A stretch of DNA of 64,000 nucleotides from assembly GCA_015067705.1 (NCBI GenBank), contig SVLW01000007.1, positions 1 to 64,000 on the forward strand, written 5' to 3'. The translations under genes and the position numbers were made by a program. The notes beneath the pieces were generated by a model. That model was not told where the DNA came from. It made no database searches and saw only the letters and a program-made list of their open reading frames with translations. Every line of letters starts with the position of its first letter. Within the stretch, counting starts at the first letter, position 1. Shown here piece by piece: positions 1 through 9,645 of the stretch. The stretch comes from Oscillospiraceae bacterium. Its GTDB lineage: Bacteria; Bacillota; Clostridia; Oscillospirales; QAMX01.

Positions 1-80
1 CCGAACACGGTAGTTAAGCTCTTCAGTGCCTACGATACTTGGACCGGTGGGTCCTGGGAAAATTGGTCGGCGCCGACACC
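1..80 (+). rRNA. rrf: 5S ribosomal RNA, 3' portion (5' end outside window)
   Basis: CCGAACACGGTAGTTAAGCTC...CCGGTGGGTCCTGGGAAAATTGGTCGGCGCCGACACC matches the conserved 5S 3' half. Confidence 0.9.
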
Positions 81-82
81 TG

Positions 83-114
83 AACCGAATGAGATTTGCT
101 CATTCGGTTTTTTT
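83..114 (+). terminator. Rho-independent terminator of the rRNA operon
   Basis: aaccgaatgagatttgctcattcggttttttt stem-loop plus T-tract. Confidence 0.85.
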
Positions 115-236
115 GTGTCTTCTTTTAGATATCCTGCATATTTCTCAATATTTTTTTCGTATCCTTCTACACTATTCGCTCATCCTCTCTTTTGGTATAC
201 TATGAATACAATATTACTGATAGAAAGGAGCTCTTT

Positions 237-983
237 ATGGAAAACATTGTATTACATACGAAAGACCTGACTAAGACCTATCAGTACACGACTGCGCTTG
301 ACCATGTGAATCTGACGCTTTATCGCGGACACATTTATGGCTTTATCGGTAACAACGGCGCCGGTAAGACTACACTTATGCGTGCGATTATGGGCCTGAC
401 TTTCCCGGATTCTGGCGTGCTTTCGCTCTTTGGTGAAACAGGAATACGGAATCTGGAACGCAACCGCAGCCGCATCGGTGCTCTGATCGAACAGGCGGTT
501 GGGTATGACTACATGACTGCACGTCAGAACATGATCTATCGTCGCATGATCAGTAAGTCGAAAGGCGTGCACGACATTGACGGCCTACTGGATCGACTTT
601 CTATCCACCCAAGAGATGTGGGCAAAAAGACCCTCAAGAATTACTCTGTCGGTATGCGCCAGCGCTATGGCGTGGCGGCGGCTCTTTTGGGGGAACCGGA
701 GTTTCTGGTGCTGGACGAGCCCACCTCCGGTCTCGATCCTGCTGGCACCCGTGATCTGCGAGAGCTCTTTTTGGAGCTGAACCAGCGTCACGGCACTACC
801 ATGCTGATTTCCAGCCACATTCTGGGCGAGCTCTACCAGATTGCCACGGATTTCATTTTCATCAACCGCGGCAAGATCATGTGTGAGATGACCCATGAGG
901 AATTGGAGGCTGCGTGCAAGGGGTATCTTTCCATTGACGATTTCTTCCTGGATCTGGTTGCCCGGGAGGAGGGGAGAAAGTGA
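237..983 (+). CDS. ABC transporter ATP-binding protein
   Basis: Walker A GNNGAGKTT, signature YSVGMRQR, Walker B FLVLDEPT; ATG 237 preceded by gaaaggagc. Confidence 0.93.
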   Translation: MENIVLHTKDLTKTYQYTTALDHVNLTLYRGHIYGFIGNNGAGKTTLMRAIMGLTFPDSGVLSLFGETGIRNLERNRSRIGALIEQAVGYDYMTARQNMIYRRMISKSKGVHDIDGLLDRLSIHPRDVGKKTLKNYSVGMRQRYGVAAALLGEPEFLVLDEPTSGLDPAGTRDLRELFLELNQRHGTTMLISSHILGELYQIATDFIFINRGKIMCEMTHEELEAACKGYLSIDDFFLDLVAREEGRK

Positions 984-1786
984 AGCGGCTTTTTCAGGCG
1001 GAGTGCTATAAGATTCTGAAGAACTGGCTGCTGCTGGGTATGCTGCTGGTGCTCACCGGCTTTTGTGTTTATATCTCTGGCTTACGTACGGGAGGTTTCA
1101 CGCCGAACACTTACGATTCGGTGGAAACGCTCAACCAAGTGTTTGGCAAAGACCTGCGCACGCTACCGGCCCTGTATGACTGGCAGAACAAATATGAAGT
1201 GCGCCTGATTTTCACGGAAATGCTTGTCCCGATCTGGACCGGGCCTATCCTGGCGGCCTTCATCGTCGGACAGGACTTCGCGAATCGCAGTATCACGCTG
1301 CCGCTCCTGATGGGCTATACCCGCACCCGTACTTATTTGGGGAAGGCGCTCTTTTATTTCCTCGCTGGTTTGGCATTATCCCATGTTGCGCTCTATCTGA
1401 CGCTGTTTCTGAATCGTCCCGATTGGATGCAGACGATGAATGCCGCGGTGTATCTTCGCCTCATCCTGTTCCGCACACTGGCCGACCTGGCAACGCTGAG
1501 CATTCCCTGGCTTGCGGCGTTCCTCTTTCGGGATCTGATCAAGACCATGGCGGTGTCTGGCGGATATGCGGCGCTTCTGACTTTTTTGAATGCTTCTGCC
1601 GCGGATAATCCGAATTTTCTGATTCGCATGATCGGCCATCATCCCGCATTTTCCATCCGCGAGATGTGTATCCGCTACATTCCTTTCCCAAGCGATTCCA
1701 TGGAGATGCTTTTGATCGCGCTTTCCATGATCGCCCTGTCAAGCGCGGTGAGTTATCTGATCTTCTGCAAAAGCGAAATGAAATAG
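980..1786 (+). CDS. ABC-2 type transporter permease
   Basis: Hydrophobic multi-TM protein overlapping the stop of the ATPase gene. Confidence 0.8.
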   Translation: MKRLFQAECYKILKNWLLLGMLLVLTGFCVYISGLRTGGFTPNTYDSVETLNQVFGKDLRTLPALYDWQNKYEVRLIFTEMLVPIWTGPILAAFIVGQDFANRSITLPLLMGYTRTRTYLGKALFYFLAGLALSHVALYLTLFLNRPDWMQTMNAAVYLRLILFRTLADLATLSIPWLAAFLFRDLIKTMAVSGGYAALLTFLNASAADNPNFLIRMIGHHPAFSIREMCIRYIPFPSDSMEMLLIALSMIALSSAVSYLIFCKSEMK

Positions 1787-1810
1787 TTCCAATTGAAAGG
1801 AGGCAACCCT

Positions 1811-2677
1811 ATGTGGCAGCTATTCCGCAGTGAATGCTATCAAATACTGCGCAATAAGAGTTTCTATGCATCGATTCTGATCTCCGGCATCGTGTTTTAT
1901 TTGTTCTATAATTCCGACTTGAATATGCGCACAATTGCAGAGCTCCGAGATGTGACGGGAGAGAGTTGGAATTTGGATATGATAAGAAATGTCAGCTTTC
2001 CCGTGTTGCGCCATCAGTTTGGCATAACAGAAGAATCTTTTACCGGACTGGACGATATGATGTCGATATATTTCAAGTATGTCATTTCCTTCCGATTTCT
2101 GGACCCCAATGCCTGTGTGATTACTTCCGCATATTTGTCCACGGTCTTGCTGGGTACTTCGTTTGAACACCGTACGATTGATCTCGGCATCATGCAGGGA
2201 TATTCCCGCAGACAGATTTTTGGGGCAAAAGCGATTCTCTATTATTTGATTGCGCTTTGCAATACGCTGTTCTGGTTTTTTGTGCTTCATATGTACACCT
2301 TTGGCGTCCAGGGGACAGCCATGCTTCCACGTGAGCTGATTTTCAAATGCTATTTGGTGGTCGCATATAATGTTTTGGTCGTATACACCGTTCCTTTCCT
2401 TCTTACCATGTTGACCCGGAATATTCTGAAGAGTGCTCTATTGAATTTCGCGTTCCTCTTTTTGGCGGTGGTAGTCAGCAATCTGCTCCCTCCCGCCGTA
2501 TACACCATCGTTTTCCCATTCCTATCCTATGGACATTTTCTCAGATCGTTTGCTTTCCCGGAGTTCTATCCAATCGATCCCATGAGGACAGTCCAATATC
2601 TGTCTCTGTCCCTGGGATATTTGATCGGCTTCAACTGGCTTGCATACCGCGTGTTCCATAAGGCAGAGTTGAAGTGA
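1811..2677 (+). CDS. ABC-2 type transporter permease (second subunit)
   Basis: Multi-TM; N-term MWQLFRSECYQILRNKSFY resembles the preceding permease; RBS aaaggaggc. Confidence 0.78.
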   Translation: MWQLFRSECYQILRNKSFYASILISGIVFYLFYNSDLNMRTIAELRDVTGESWNLDMIRNVSFPVLRHQFGITEESFTGLDDMMSIYFKYVISFRFLDPNACVITSAYLSTVLLGTSFEHRTIDLGIMQGYSRRQIFGAKAILYYLIALCNTLFWFFVLHMYTFGVQGTAMLPRELIFKCYLVVAYNVLVVYTVPFLLTMLTRNILKSALLNFAFLFLAVVVSNLLPPAVYTIVFPFLSYGHFLRSFAFPEFYPIDPMRTVQYLSLSLGYLIGFNWLAYRVFHKAELK

Positions 2678-2701
2678 CTCATTTGAATCGTATATGCTCA
2701 A

Positions 2702-2733
2702 TCCCGGAGTTTATCTCCGGGATATTTCTTTAT
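2702..2733 (+). terminator. Rho-independent terminator
   Basis: tcccggagtttatctccgggatatttcttt. Confidence 0.7.
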
Positions 2734-2754
2734 AGATATTGCATAAAACCTTCA

Positions 2755-2770
2755 TTATACTTTTGTATAA
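2755..2770. promoter_or_regulatory. Candidate BlaI/MecI-type operator
   Basis: Perfect inverted repeat ttatac-tttt-gtataa upstream of the blaI-like gene; tttgtataa recurs near 2827. Confidence 0.45.
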
Positions 2771-2843
2771 CGACACGATTGTCTTTCATTCATTTCTATG
2801 TTATCATAAAACCATCAAATAACACGTTTGTATAATTGATGAT

Positions 2844-3254
2844 TTGGAGGTGATATCTATGCCTTTTAAGCAGAAACGTCTTGGCGATGCGGAGCTTGAG
2901 ATCATGCAGATCATTTGGACGACGGAGGAGCCGGTGTCTGCCTCCTGGATCCACGAGCGACTGCTTGCATCTCGCAGTTGGCCGCTGCCCTCTGTCATGA
3001 CGTCTCTGACTCGCCTTGTGGAGAAGGGATATGTGCGCTGTGACAAGGCGGGGCGCTCCAATCTTTACTCCGCCTTGATTTCGGAAGCGGCCTATCGCCA
3101 GACGGAGGGATCGAGCTTCCTCTCCCGGGTCTTCGGCAATTCCCTCCCGAACTTCGTGGCCAGTCTTTATGACGCCCACGCGCTGACACAGGAGGATATT
3201 GACGAGCTTCGGGCCTACCTGGATGAATTGGAGGCGAAGTCCCGTGACGATTGA
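2844..3254 (+). CDS. BlaI/MecI/CopY family transcriptional regulator
   Basis: Winged-helix LGDAELEIMQIIWTTEEPVSASWI...PSVMTSLTRLVEKGYV; true start may be ATG 2859. Confidence 0.9.
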   Translation: MEVISMPFKQKRLGDAELEIMQIIWTTEEPVSASWIHERLLASRSWPLPSVMTSLTRLVEKGYVRCDKAGRSNLYSALISEAAYRQTEGSSFLSRVFGNSLPNFVASLYDAHALTQEDIDELRAYLDELEAKSRDD

Positions 3255-4863
3255 GCGTATGTTTGCAGAGATCCTCTTGCTTTCCTTGGGCACTTCCGGG
3301 CTGTTTTTCCTGCTTCGTCCGGTGATGCGCCGTCTTTCGGTTCGCCCCGCCTCCCGGATGGCGGTGTGGTGGCTTTTGACGGTGCGGCTGCTCCTGCCGG
3401 TTCCGATTCGACTCCCCGGACTGCGGGATCGGGTGTCCATCCCGGATCTTCCCCTCCCGGGACTTGCTTCCTCGCCCGTCGAATCTCATCCCGTTGCTTC
3501 GCAGACGGCCATGGATGCCGCGCTGAACCTGACGGCGTCGCCGACGCTTTCTTTGCTGGAAGTGTTGGGCCTCATTTGGATTGCTGGCGTGACGTTGACG
3601 CTGATCTATCTGGCCTCCGCATATATCTTCCAACGTCGCCGTCTACTGCGGCACAGCATCCCCGCATCGGAATCCGTCGCTACGATTCTTGCCGAGCTCT
3701 GCGAAGAACTGCATCTTCACCGCATGCTTCCCGTTCGGGTTTCCGCCGCCGCGCCTATGCCGCTGCTGATAGGCTTCCTGCGCCCCTGCATTCTGCTGCC
3801 GCATGAGGATGATTCACCCATGGTACTTCGCCTGATCCTTCGGCACGAGCTGACCCACTTCCGCCGCCGGGATCTCTGGATTAAACTGGCGCTGCTCCTC
3901 TCCCGCGCGCTCCATTGGTTCAATCCGGTGCTCTTCCTATTGTCCCGGGAGATCGCAGATGACATGGAGCTTGCCTGCGATGCCGCGGTGCTGCAGGGAC
4001 GGGATGCAGACTATGCCCGCGCCTATTCCCACGCGATTCTGTCCGCCATCCAACCTGTGTCGGCCCGGCTCTCCGGTCTGACCACCGGTTTTCATGGAGG
4101 TGCAAATACTATGAAAAAACGCCTTACTGCTATCCGTACCGATTCCCCCATGCGGCGGGGCCGCATGATGGTCGCGCTCGCCGCGGCTCTGCTTCTGTTG
4201 GTCGGCGTTTTGGCCGGCTGCGTGGGAGATGCATTCCCCACGGAACAGAACGGTCTCTATGATTTTGGCTCGATATCCGATCTCTTCCGGGTTCGGGGAC
4301 AGGACGTGCGCGTCCGCTATTTCCCGGAGAGCATGACCATTGACGACTTTCTGACTAATTTTGACCTGACCGCCGAAGAAGCCAATCCCCAGCACGGTAC
4401 CGACTTCCCCATCCAGTCCTATCGTGTCATGGATGCCATCCTCTTTGACGAGACCGGAGACCTGCCCTGGCATCTCAGTGTGAACACATTGGAGGACGGT
4501 CGCCTGCGGAATTTGTCTCTCACCGGTTCCTTCTGGGGCGTCCCTTATGAGGATGCTATGGCACAGGCGGAGATCATTCTTGCCAAAATCGAGGATGCCT
4601 GCGGCAAGGGAATCACCTATGAAGAATGGATGGAGTCCGGCGGCGACAATCGCATGGTGATCCATCCTTACGGCGATCCTTTCGACAGTCTTGAGGAACT
4701 GGGAACCTTTTATACCTGTGAATACCTGTTCTTGAAAACGGGTGACTTCGTCGATGTTTCCGTCAGCCACCGCGCAGTGGAATACGATACCACAGAACGG
4801 CTCGGTGTAGCCTACGACAGCTTGTTTGAGGTTACCATTGGCGTCGTTATCAACAGAGAATGA
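3244..4863 (+). CDS. M56 family (BlaR1/MecR1-like) membrane metallopeptidase
   Basis: HELTHFRRRD zinc motif and EIADDMELACDAAVL; GTG 3244 overlaps the blaI-like stop. Confidence 0.88.
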   Translation: MTIERMFAEILLLSLGTSGLFFLLRPVMRRLSVRPASRMAVWWLLTVRLLLPVPIRLPGLRDRVSIPDLPLPGLASSPVESHPVASQTAMDAALNLTASPTLSLLEVLGLIWIAGVTLTLIYLASAYIFQRRRLLRHSIPASESVATILAELCEELHLHRMLPVRVSAAAPMPLLIGFLRPCILLPHEDDSPMVLRLILRHELTHFRRRDLWIKLALLLSRALHWFNPVLFLLSREIADDMELACDAAVLQGRDADYARAYSHAILSAIQPVSARLSGLTTGFHGGANTMKKRLTAIRTDSPMRRGRMMVALAAALLLLVGVLAGCVGDAFPTEQNGLYDFGSISDLFRVRGQDVRVRYFPESMTIDDFLTNFDLTAEEANPQHGTDFPIQSYRVMDAILFDETGDLPWHLSVNTLEDGRLRNLSLTGSFWGVPYEDAMAQAEIILAKIEDACGKGITYEEWMESGGDNRMVIHPYGDPFDSLEELGTFYTCEYLFLKTGDFVDVSVSHRAVEYDTTERLGVAYDSLFEVTIGVVINRE

Positions 4864-4889
4864 CGCCGCGCTTTGTGCAGGATCACCTA

Positions 4890-4918
4890 TTGACAACAGA
4901 ATTGTTTTCTATTATCCT
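4890..4918 (+). promoter_or_regulatory. Sigma-A promoter for the 65-aa ORF
   Basis: TTGACA - 17 nt - TATCCT. Confidence 0.75.
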
Positions 4919-4967
4919 GTAAGTAGGAACATATCCCCACCGATGTTCACCGAAAGGAGGCACCACT

Positions 4968-5165
4968 ATGACCATTGGTGACAGCAGATTTTCTCATCAG
5001 GACCGCATCCTTGGCGCACAGCTGGTAAGCACGATGAATGCGCGCCGCATGAACCAGGAAGGCTCTGCCCCCGACCGCGGCGGCGCGAGATACCGCGCCT
5101 TACGCTATGAACTGCAGAGTGAAGGCCTCCGCGCCTTCCTCCGGAAGAGACTGACAAAAGCATAA
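4968..5165 (+). CDS. Small Arg-rich protein of unknown function (65 aa)
   Basis: Consensus promoter, strong RBS aaaggaggcaccactATG, followed by terminator. Confidence 0.7.
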   Translation: MTIGDSRFSHQDRILGAQLVSTMNARRMNQEGSAPDRGGARYRALRYELQSEGLRAFLRKRLTKA

Positions 5166-5170
5166 TGAAA

Positions 5171-5210
5171 CGCCCCGCAGAGCTTTACTCTCTGCGGGGT
5201 ATTTTTTATA
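5171..5210. terminator. Bidirectional rho-independent terminator
   Basis: cccc gcagag ctttact ctctgc gggg tattttttat. Confidence 0.85.
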
Positions 5211-5577
5211 AAATGTTCCCCAGCCGGAAGGCCTCCGACCGGGTGATGTGCTCAAGCTGCACTTGGATGAGCCGGTGCGCCGCCAGAAAATCGTCGTCAT
5301 CGTCGCAGAGAGCGGCACTATAAAGGTTTGAGAGCGTAGCGCTGGCCTCCTCCAGATCATTGTGCACGCAGACGCTTTCCAGATACCAGTGCTGCCCCTC
5401 CCAATATGCCTCCATCCGGGTAAGGGTGCGAAGCACTTCCTCCCGGCTTGCCGCCGTCCCGGCCGCGTCCAGATAGTCCTGCATGGTCTCCGTGATCTCT
5501 GCCATATAAAGACTGCTCCACACCGTCACCCCGGCGATCAGCACCAGGATCCCCAAAGATCCCCAGATATAGCGCAT
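5206..5577 (-). CDS. DUF4363-like small membrane-anchored protein
   Basis: N-terminal TM then helical WxxxxHWYLESVCVHNDLEEA; adjacent to DUF421 gene as commonly seen. Confidence 0.7.
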   Translation of the reverse strand: MRYIWGSLGILVLIAGVTVWSSLYMAEITETMQDYLDAAGTAASREEVLRTLTRMEAYWEGQHWYLESVCVHNDLEEASATLSNLYSAALCDDDDDFLAAHRLIQVQLEHITRSEAFRLGNIL

Positions 5578-5580
5578 CCG

Positions 5581-6288
5581 TCATCCCTCCTTCACGCCGG
5601 AGTCCGCGGGAAACTGCGTCCGCGGCACGATCAGGGTCTTGCCCAGATCGTCCAGCACCATGAGAAACACGTCATGGGGCGAGCGCAGTCCCTCCCGGGC
5701 GATCTGCCGCAGCAGCCACGCCCTGTCATGCCCACAGGCCGCCAGATTCACGTCCAGCACCCGCCCCTGGGCAATGAGGGTCATATAAAGCTCCGGCTCG
5801 CTTCGCGTGTCGATCTGCATCTGCCCCGCCGTCACCGGCCGCTCTGCCGCCCGCAGTTGGATACTCAGTGCGCCGTTGGTCTCTAAATACGCCGAGCCCA
5901 CCTGAGAGGGATCGAACACGTCCTTCAGGCGCAGTTCCTCCAAAAGTTCCGTGATGTTGATGCGCTGGCGCTTTAATTCCCGCTGGTTGATGACGCCGTT
6001 TTTGATCAGCACGCTGGTGCGCCCGCAGAAAAATGCGCGAAACCGCGCAGACCGGGCCGACAGAGCTGATACCAGCACTTCCAGGGAAAAAAGCGTCAGA
6101 ATGGGCACCACGCCCTGCACCAGCGGGATCCCCAGATCCTGCATCGGCACCGCCGCCAGATCGGAAATCAGGATGGAGGTCACCAGTTCCGCCGGCTGCA
6201 GCTCGCCCAACTGCCGCTTCCCCATGATGCGAAGGCTCAGAATAATCAAAAAATAGAGTATCAAGGTGCGGATGAGGCTTGTGGCCAT
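5581..6288 (-). CDS. DUF421 (YetF-like) membrane protein
   Basis: LRIMGKRQLGELQPAELVTSILISDLAA motif. Confidence 0.9.
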   Translation of the reverse strand: MATSLIRTLILYFLIILSLRIMGKRQLGELQPAELVTSILISDLAAVPMQDLGIPLVQGVVPILTLFSLEVLVSALSARSARFRAFFCGRTSVLIKNGVINQRELKRQRINITELLEELRLKDVFDPSQVGSAYLETNGALSIQLRAAERPVTAGQMQIDTRSEPELYMTLIAQGRVLDVNLAACGHDRAWLLRQIAREGLRSPHDVFLMVLDDLGKTLIVPRTQFPADSGVKEG

Positions 6289-6334
6289 GGGCTCACTCCT
6301 TTTTCCGAATTGATACTCTATTATGTCCCGATAT

Positions 6335-7474
6335 TTACTTTTCCATGCGGCGCACGGCCTCAATGGTGCGGGTCAGACGCACCGCCGCGCCACGCAGCAT
6401 CTCGTGAGATCGCGCCATGGATTCCTCCGTGGTGATGGGGCACACAATGGTGCTCAGCGCGGCAGTCACGCCGCAGTCATACACCGCGTCATAATCCCGG
6501 CCCAGCGTGCCGGAAATGATGAAGCCGGGCTTTCCGTACTTGGCGCCGCGCTTGCACACGCCCACCGGCGCCTTGCCATAGGCTGTCTGGTAATCCGTGG
6601 CGCCCTCGCCGGAGATCACGATGTCCGCCGCCTCCGCCAGGCGGTCAAAGCCGATGGCGTCCAGCACCAGATCGATGCCCTGCTCCAGCTGCCCGCCGCA
6701 GAATGCCATGAATCCCATGGAGAGTCCGCCCGCTGCGCCGGCGCCCGGCACATTCGCATAATCCGCGCCGATGGTATCGGCCAGAATCGCGGCATAATGG
6801 GCGAGATTCCGGTCCAGAATCGCCACATCCTCGGGGCTTGCGCCCTTCTGCGGCCCAAAAATCGCCGCGGAGCCATGTGCGCCGCAGAGGGGATTATCCA
6901 CATCACAGGCAATGCGGAAGCTGCAGTCTTTCAGACGGGGATCAAGCCCGGCAAGGTCGATGGCCGTCAGCTTCCCAAGTCCGCCGCCGCCGGGAGGAAG
7001 CTCCTCCCCGGCCGCATCCAGGAACCGCACGCCCAGGGCGCGGGCCATGCCGCTGCCGCCGTCGGTGGTGGCGCTGCCGCCCAGACCCACAATAAACTCC
7101 CGGCAGCCCCGGTCAAGGGCCGCCCGCACCAGTTCACCGGTGCCGAAAGTGGTGGCGGCCTTTGCGTCCCGCAGTTCCGGTTCGATCAGAGGCAGGCCGG
7201 ACGCCGCCGCCATTTCAATGACGGCCACTTTCCCGGCTACGCCGAAGCGGGCCCGGATGGGTCGCCCGATGGCGTCCGTCACCGGTACTTCCACGATTTC
7301 GCCGCCCAGTCCCGCCACAATGGCGTCCACGGTGCCCTCGCCGCCGTCGGCAATGGGCACCACCTGCACTTCGGCGTCCTGCGCCACGGAGAGGATCCCC
7401 TCCCGCACAATGGCGCCGGCCTCCTGAGAGGTGAGATTCCCCTTAAAGGAATCCATTGCAACCAAATATTTCAT
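6335..7474 (-). CDS. Glycerate kinase (GarK/GlxK family)
   Basis: MKYLVAMDSFKGNLTSQEAGAIVREGI... VPIADGGEGTVDA... GLGGSATTDGGSGMA. Confidence 0.95.
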   Translation of the reverse strand: MKYLVAMDSFKGNLTSQEAGAIVREGILSVAQDAEVQVVPIADGGEGTVDAIVAGLGGEIVEVPVTDAIGRPIRARFGVAGKVAVIEMAAASGLPLIEPELRDAKAATTFGTGELVRAALDRGCREFIVGLGGSATTDGGSGMARALGVRFLDAAGEELPPGGGGLGKLTAIDLAGLDPRLKDCSFRIACDVDNPLCGAHGSAAIFGPQKGASPEDVAILDRNLAHYAAILADTIGADYANVPGAGAAGGLSMGFMAFCGGQLEQGIDLVLDAIGFDRLAEAADIVISGEGATDYQTAYGKAPVGVCKRGAKYGKPGFIISGTLGRDYDAVYDCGVTAALSTIVCPITTEESMARSHEMLRGAAVRLTRTIEAVRRMEK

Positions 7475-7489
7475 AAAAAGTCCTCTCAA

Positions 7490-9634
7490 TCAGTGAGTGT
7501 CCAGATCAAGCGCCCAGGGATGGCTCTCGAATCCGCCCTCGGAAAGCGGCGAGGGATTCTCGGCCAGCTCCCGCAGAGTCTTCATCCGCATGGCCAGGGT
7601 CACGTCCCGGCGCACTTCGTCGGTATAATAGGAATAGCCAAAGGTCTGGTTCACGCGGGCCATCTGATAGGGCATATAATGCGCCGCCCAGACTTCCGCC
7701 AGCCGCTGCCAGGGCTTCACAGCCTCGCTGAGCTCACGGACGGCCAGTTCCTTCTGCTCCTCATCGCCGGAAAGCTGGAAAACCGCAAGCTGCAGCGCTG
7801 CACGGATCTTCTTCTCATAATAAGCGGACAGCAGGCACCATGCCCGGATATCCTCCAGACAGCAGGCCAGGTCGCCGCCCCGGTATTCCGGCTCAATGGC
7901 CTGATCCAGTGCTTCCGCCACCTCGGCAAGTTCTCTGGCATTATGCCCCACGATTTCGATCACCCGGCGGGCATCCTCGGCCTCGTTCTCCTCGCCCCGC
8001 AGGATCCTCTTTGCGGTATCCATCACGCCGATGGTGCCGGAGCCCGGCATGGCAGGCGTGTCAATAAAGTGCTGAACCGTGTGGAAGCCAAAGGTGGTCA
8101 TACAGCTCTCGGGATGCCACTGGAAATCATAGTCCACCCAGTGAAGTCTCGTGACGGCGCAGATCGTCCGCACGCCCAGCTCCAGTCCGCGCAGCACCAG
8201 ATCCCCGCACACCGCGCCATACCGGCGGAGGCAAACCCGCAGGAAGTGCTCCCGGGGCAGCTCGGGATTGTAGCCCAGTCGGCCAAGGGTGGCAAACTGC
8301 AGGAAATGACGCTCGAAGTCATATTTCCATTCCATGTGCTTATGGGGAACATGCTGGAAATCCCCGGCCCAGACATAGCCGTCCGCGCCCCAATAGAAGC
8401 CCGCCACATAGGATTTCTTCATGCCGCGGATGTACTCCGCGATAAACTCCGGATCACAGCCCCGGAGCGTCTGGAAGTCGTCGTTTCGCACGGTGTAAAT
8501 CACGCGGGACTCTTCTACGTTCATGTCCTTCCATGCACCCCAAAGCTCCTCAAACTGAGGCCGGGGATGGGAATACATATGGGCATTGGAATACTTCCAG
8601 GAGATGAGCTTGTCTTTGCCCGGATATTTTTCGATAAACATCCGCTTGGCCACCTGGCCGTTTGACATATTGGTGCGGTGGATGAAGGGCAGGGGCACAT
8701 TCAGCTCCTGAATGGCTTTTAAGTAGGTATCCGCCACCCATTCCTCCGTCTCCGCGCTGTTGCCGATCAGTTCCTCGCTGTTGGAGGTGCCAAGACCGGT
8801 GAGATTCGGATAGGTGCGGATCAGGGTCTTGATGGCCTCCCGGAAATAATCCCGGATCAGGGGCTCCTGCTGACGCAGGCCCTGACGGAAGCGGTTGGAG
8901 TTGGGGATGGCCGTCTGCTCCGGCAGACCCAGACCCCGGGCAATGGCCGGCGTGATCCGCAGATTCCAGGTGATGAGATAAGTGGCGATGCCGCGGTTTT
9001 TCGCATGGGTGAAGATGAAGTCGAAGACCGTGCGGAAGCGCTCCAACTCCACATCGGAATAGGGCGTGGCCTCCGGGTATTTCGGCACCCGGAACATCAT
9101 CTCAAAGGGATTCATTGACCAGATGGAGAGGAGATTATAGCGATTCTCCGCCAAAAAATCGATATAGTCCCGCCAGAATTCGATATCCAGAACGGTTTTT
9201 TCGTTTTTCTCAAAGGGGTCGCCCTCGCCGAAGGGCTCATAGGGCCAGTTGAACTTGATGCCGCGCTTTTCAAGGAAAGGCGTGCCGTCCCGATCGGTGA
9301 TGGCGTCATAGCCCTCCAGGTCGATGATCTCGGCAAGCTCCAGAAGGCCGTACATGGCGCCGACGCGGTCGGAGGCATTCAAGTAAATTGCCTGATCCCG
9401 CACGCGGATCTGATAGGATTCGCCCGGCAGCGTGGAGGCGGCGCGGAAGCCCGCAAAAGTGAGCACCAATGCCCGCACGCTCTCGTCGCCCACAAATTCG
9501 TCCCGGCGCAGGATCGTGCTGCGGATGCCCGCCCGATCCAGTGCCGCCCGGAATTTCCGCATTCCGAAATGGATGGGATCGTCCGGTGCCGGCCCTTTTT
9601 CAAAGTGACGCAGTCTGTCCCAATAGATCAGCAT
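7490..9634 (-). CDS. Glycoside hydrolase-like protein with GH20b/GH67N-like N-terminal domain (family uncertain)
   Basis: ESYQIRV...AIYLNASDRVGAMYGLLELAEII followed by a TIM-barrel-like region EKRGIKFNWPYEPF. Confidence 0.75.
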   Translation of the reverse strand: MLIYWDRLRHFEKGPAPDDPIHFGMRKFRAALDRAGIRSTILRRDEFVGDESVRALVLTFAGFRAASTLPGESYQIRVRDQAIYLNASDRVGAMYGLLELAEIIDLEGYDAITDRDGTPFLEKRGIKFNWPYEPFGEGDPFEKNEKTVLDIEFWRDYIDFLAENRYNLLSIWSMNPFEMMFRVPKYPEATPYSDVELERFRTVFDFIFTHAKNRGIATYLITWNLRITPAIARGLGLPEQTAIPNSNRFRQGLRQQEPLIRDYFREAIKTLIRTYPNLTGLGTSNSEELIGNSAETEEWVADTYLKAIQELNVPLPFIHRTNMSNGQVAKRMFIEKYPGKDKLISWKYSNAHMYSHPRPQFEELWGAWKDMNVEESRVIYTVRNDDFQTLRGCDPEFIAEYIRGMKKSYVAGFYWGADGYVWAGDFQHVPHKHMEWKYDFERHFLQFATLGRLGYNPELPREHFLRVCLRRYGAVCGDLVLRGLELGVRTICAVTRLHWVDYDFQWHPESCMTTFGFHTVQHFIDTPAMPGSGTIGVMDTAKRILRGEENEAEDARRVIEIVGHNARELAEVAEALDQAIEPEYRGGDLACCLEDIRAWCLLSAYYEKKIRAALQLAVFQLSGDEEQKELAVRELSEAVKPWQRLAEVWAAHYMPYQMARVNQTFGYSYYTDEVRRDVTLAMRMKTLRELAENPSPLSEGGFESHPWALDLDTH

Positions 9635-9645
9635 AGTCGTCCTCC

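Noticed and set aside
6323-8665. 780-aa plus-strand ORF
   Set aside because: Antisense to glycerate kinase and the GH-like gene; low-complexity His/Gln/Gly/Ala-rich translation typical of opposite-strand open frames in GC-rich coding DNA.
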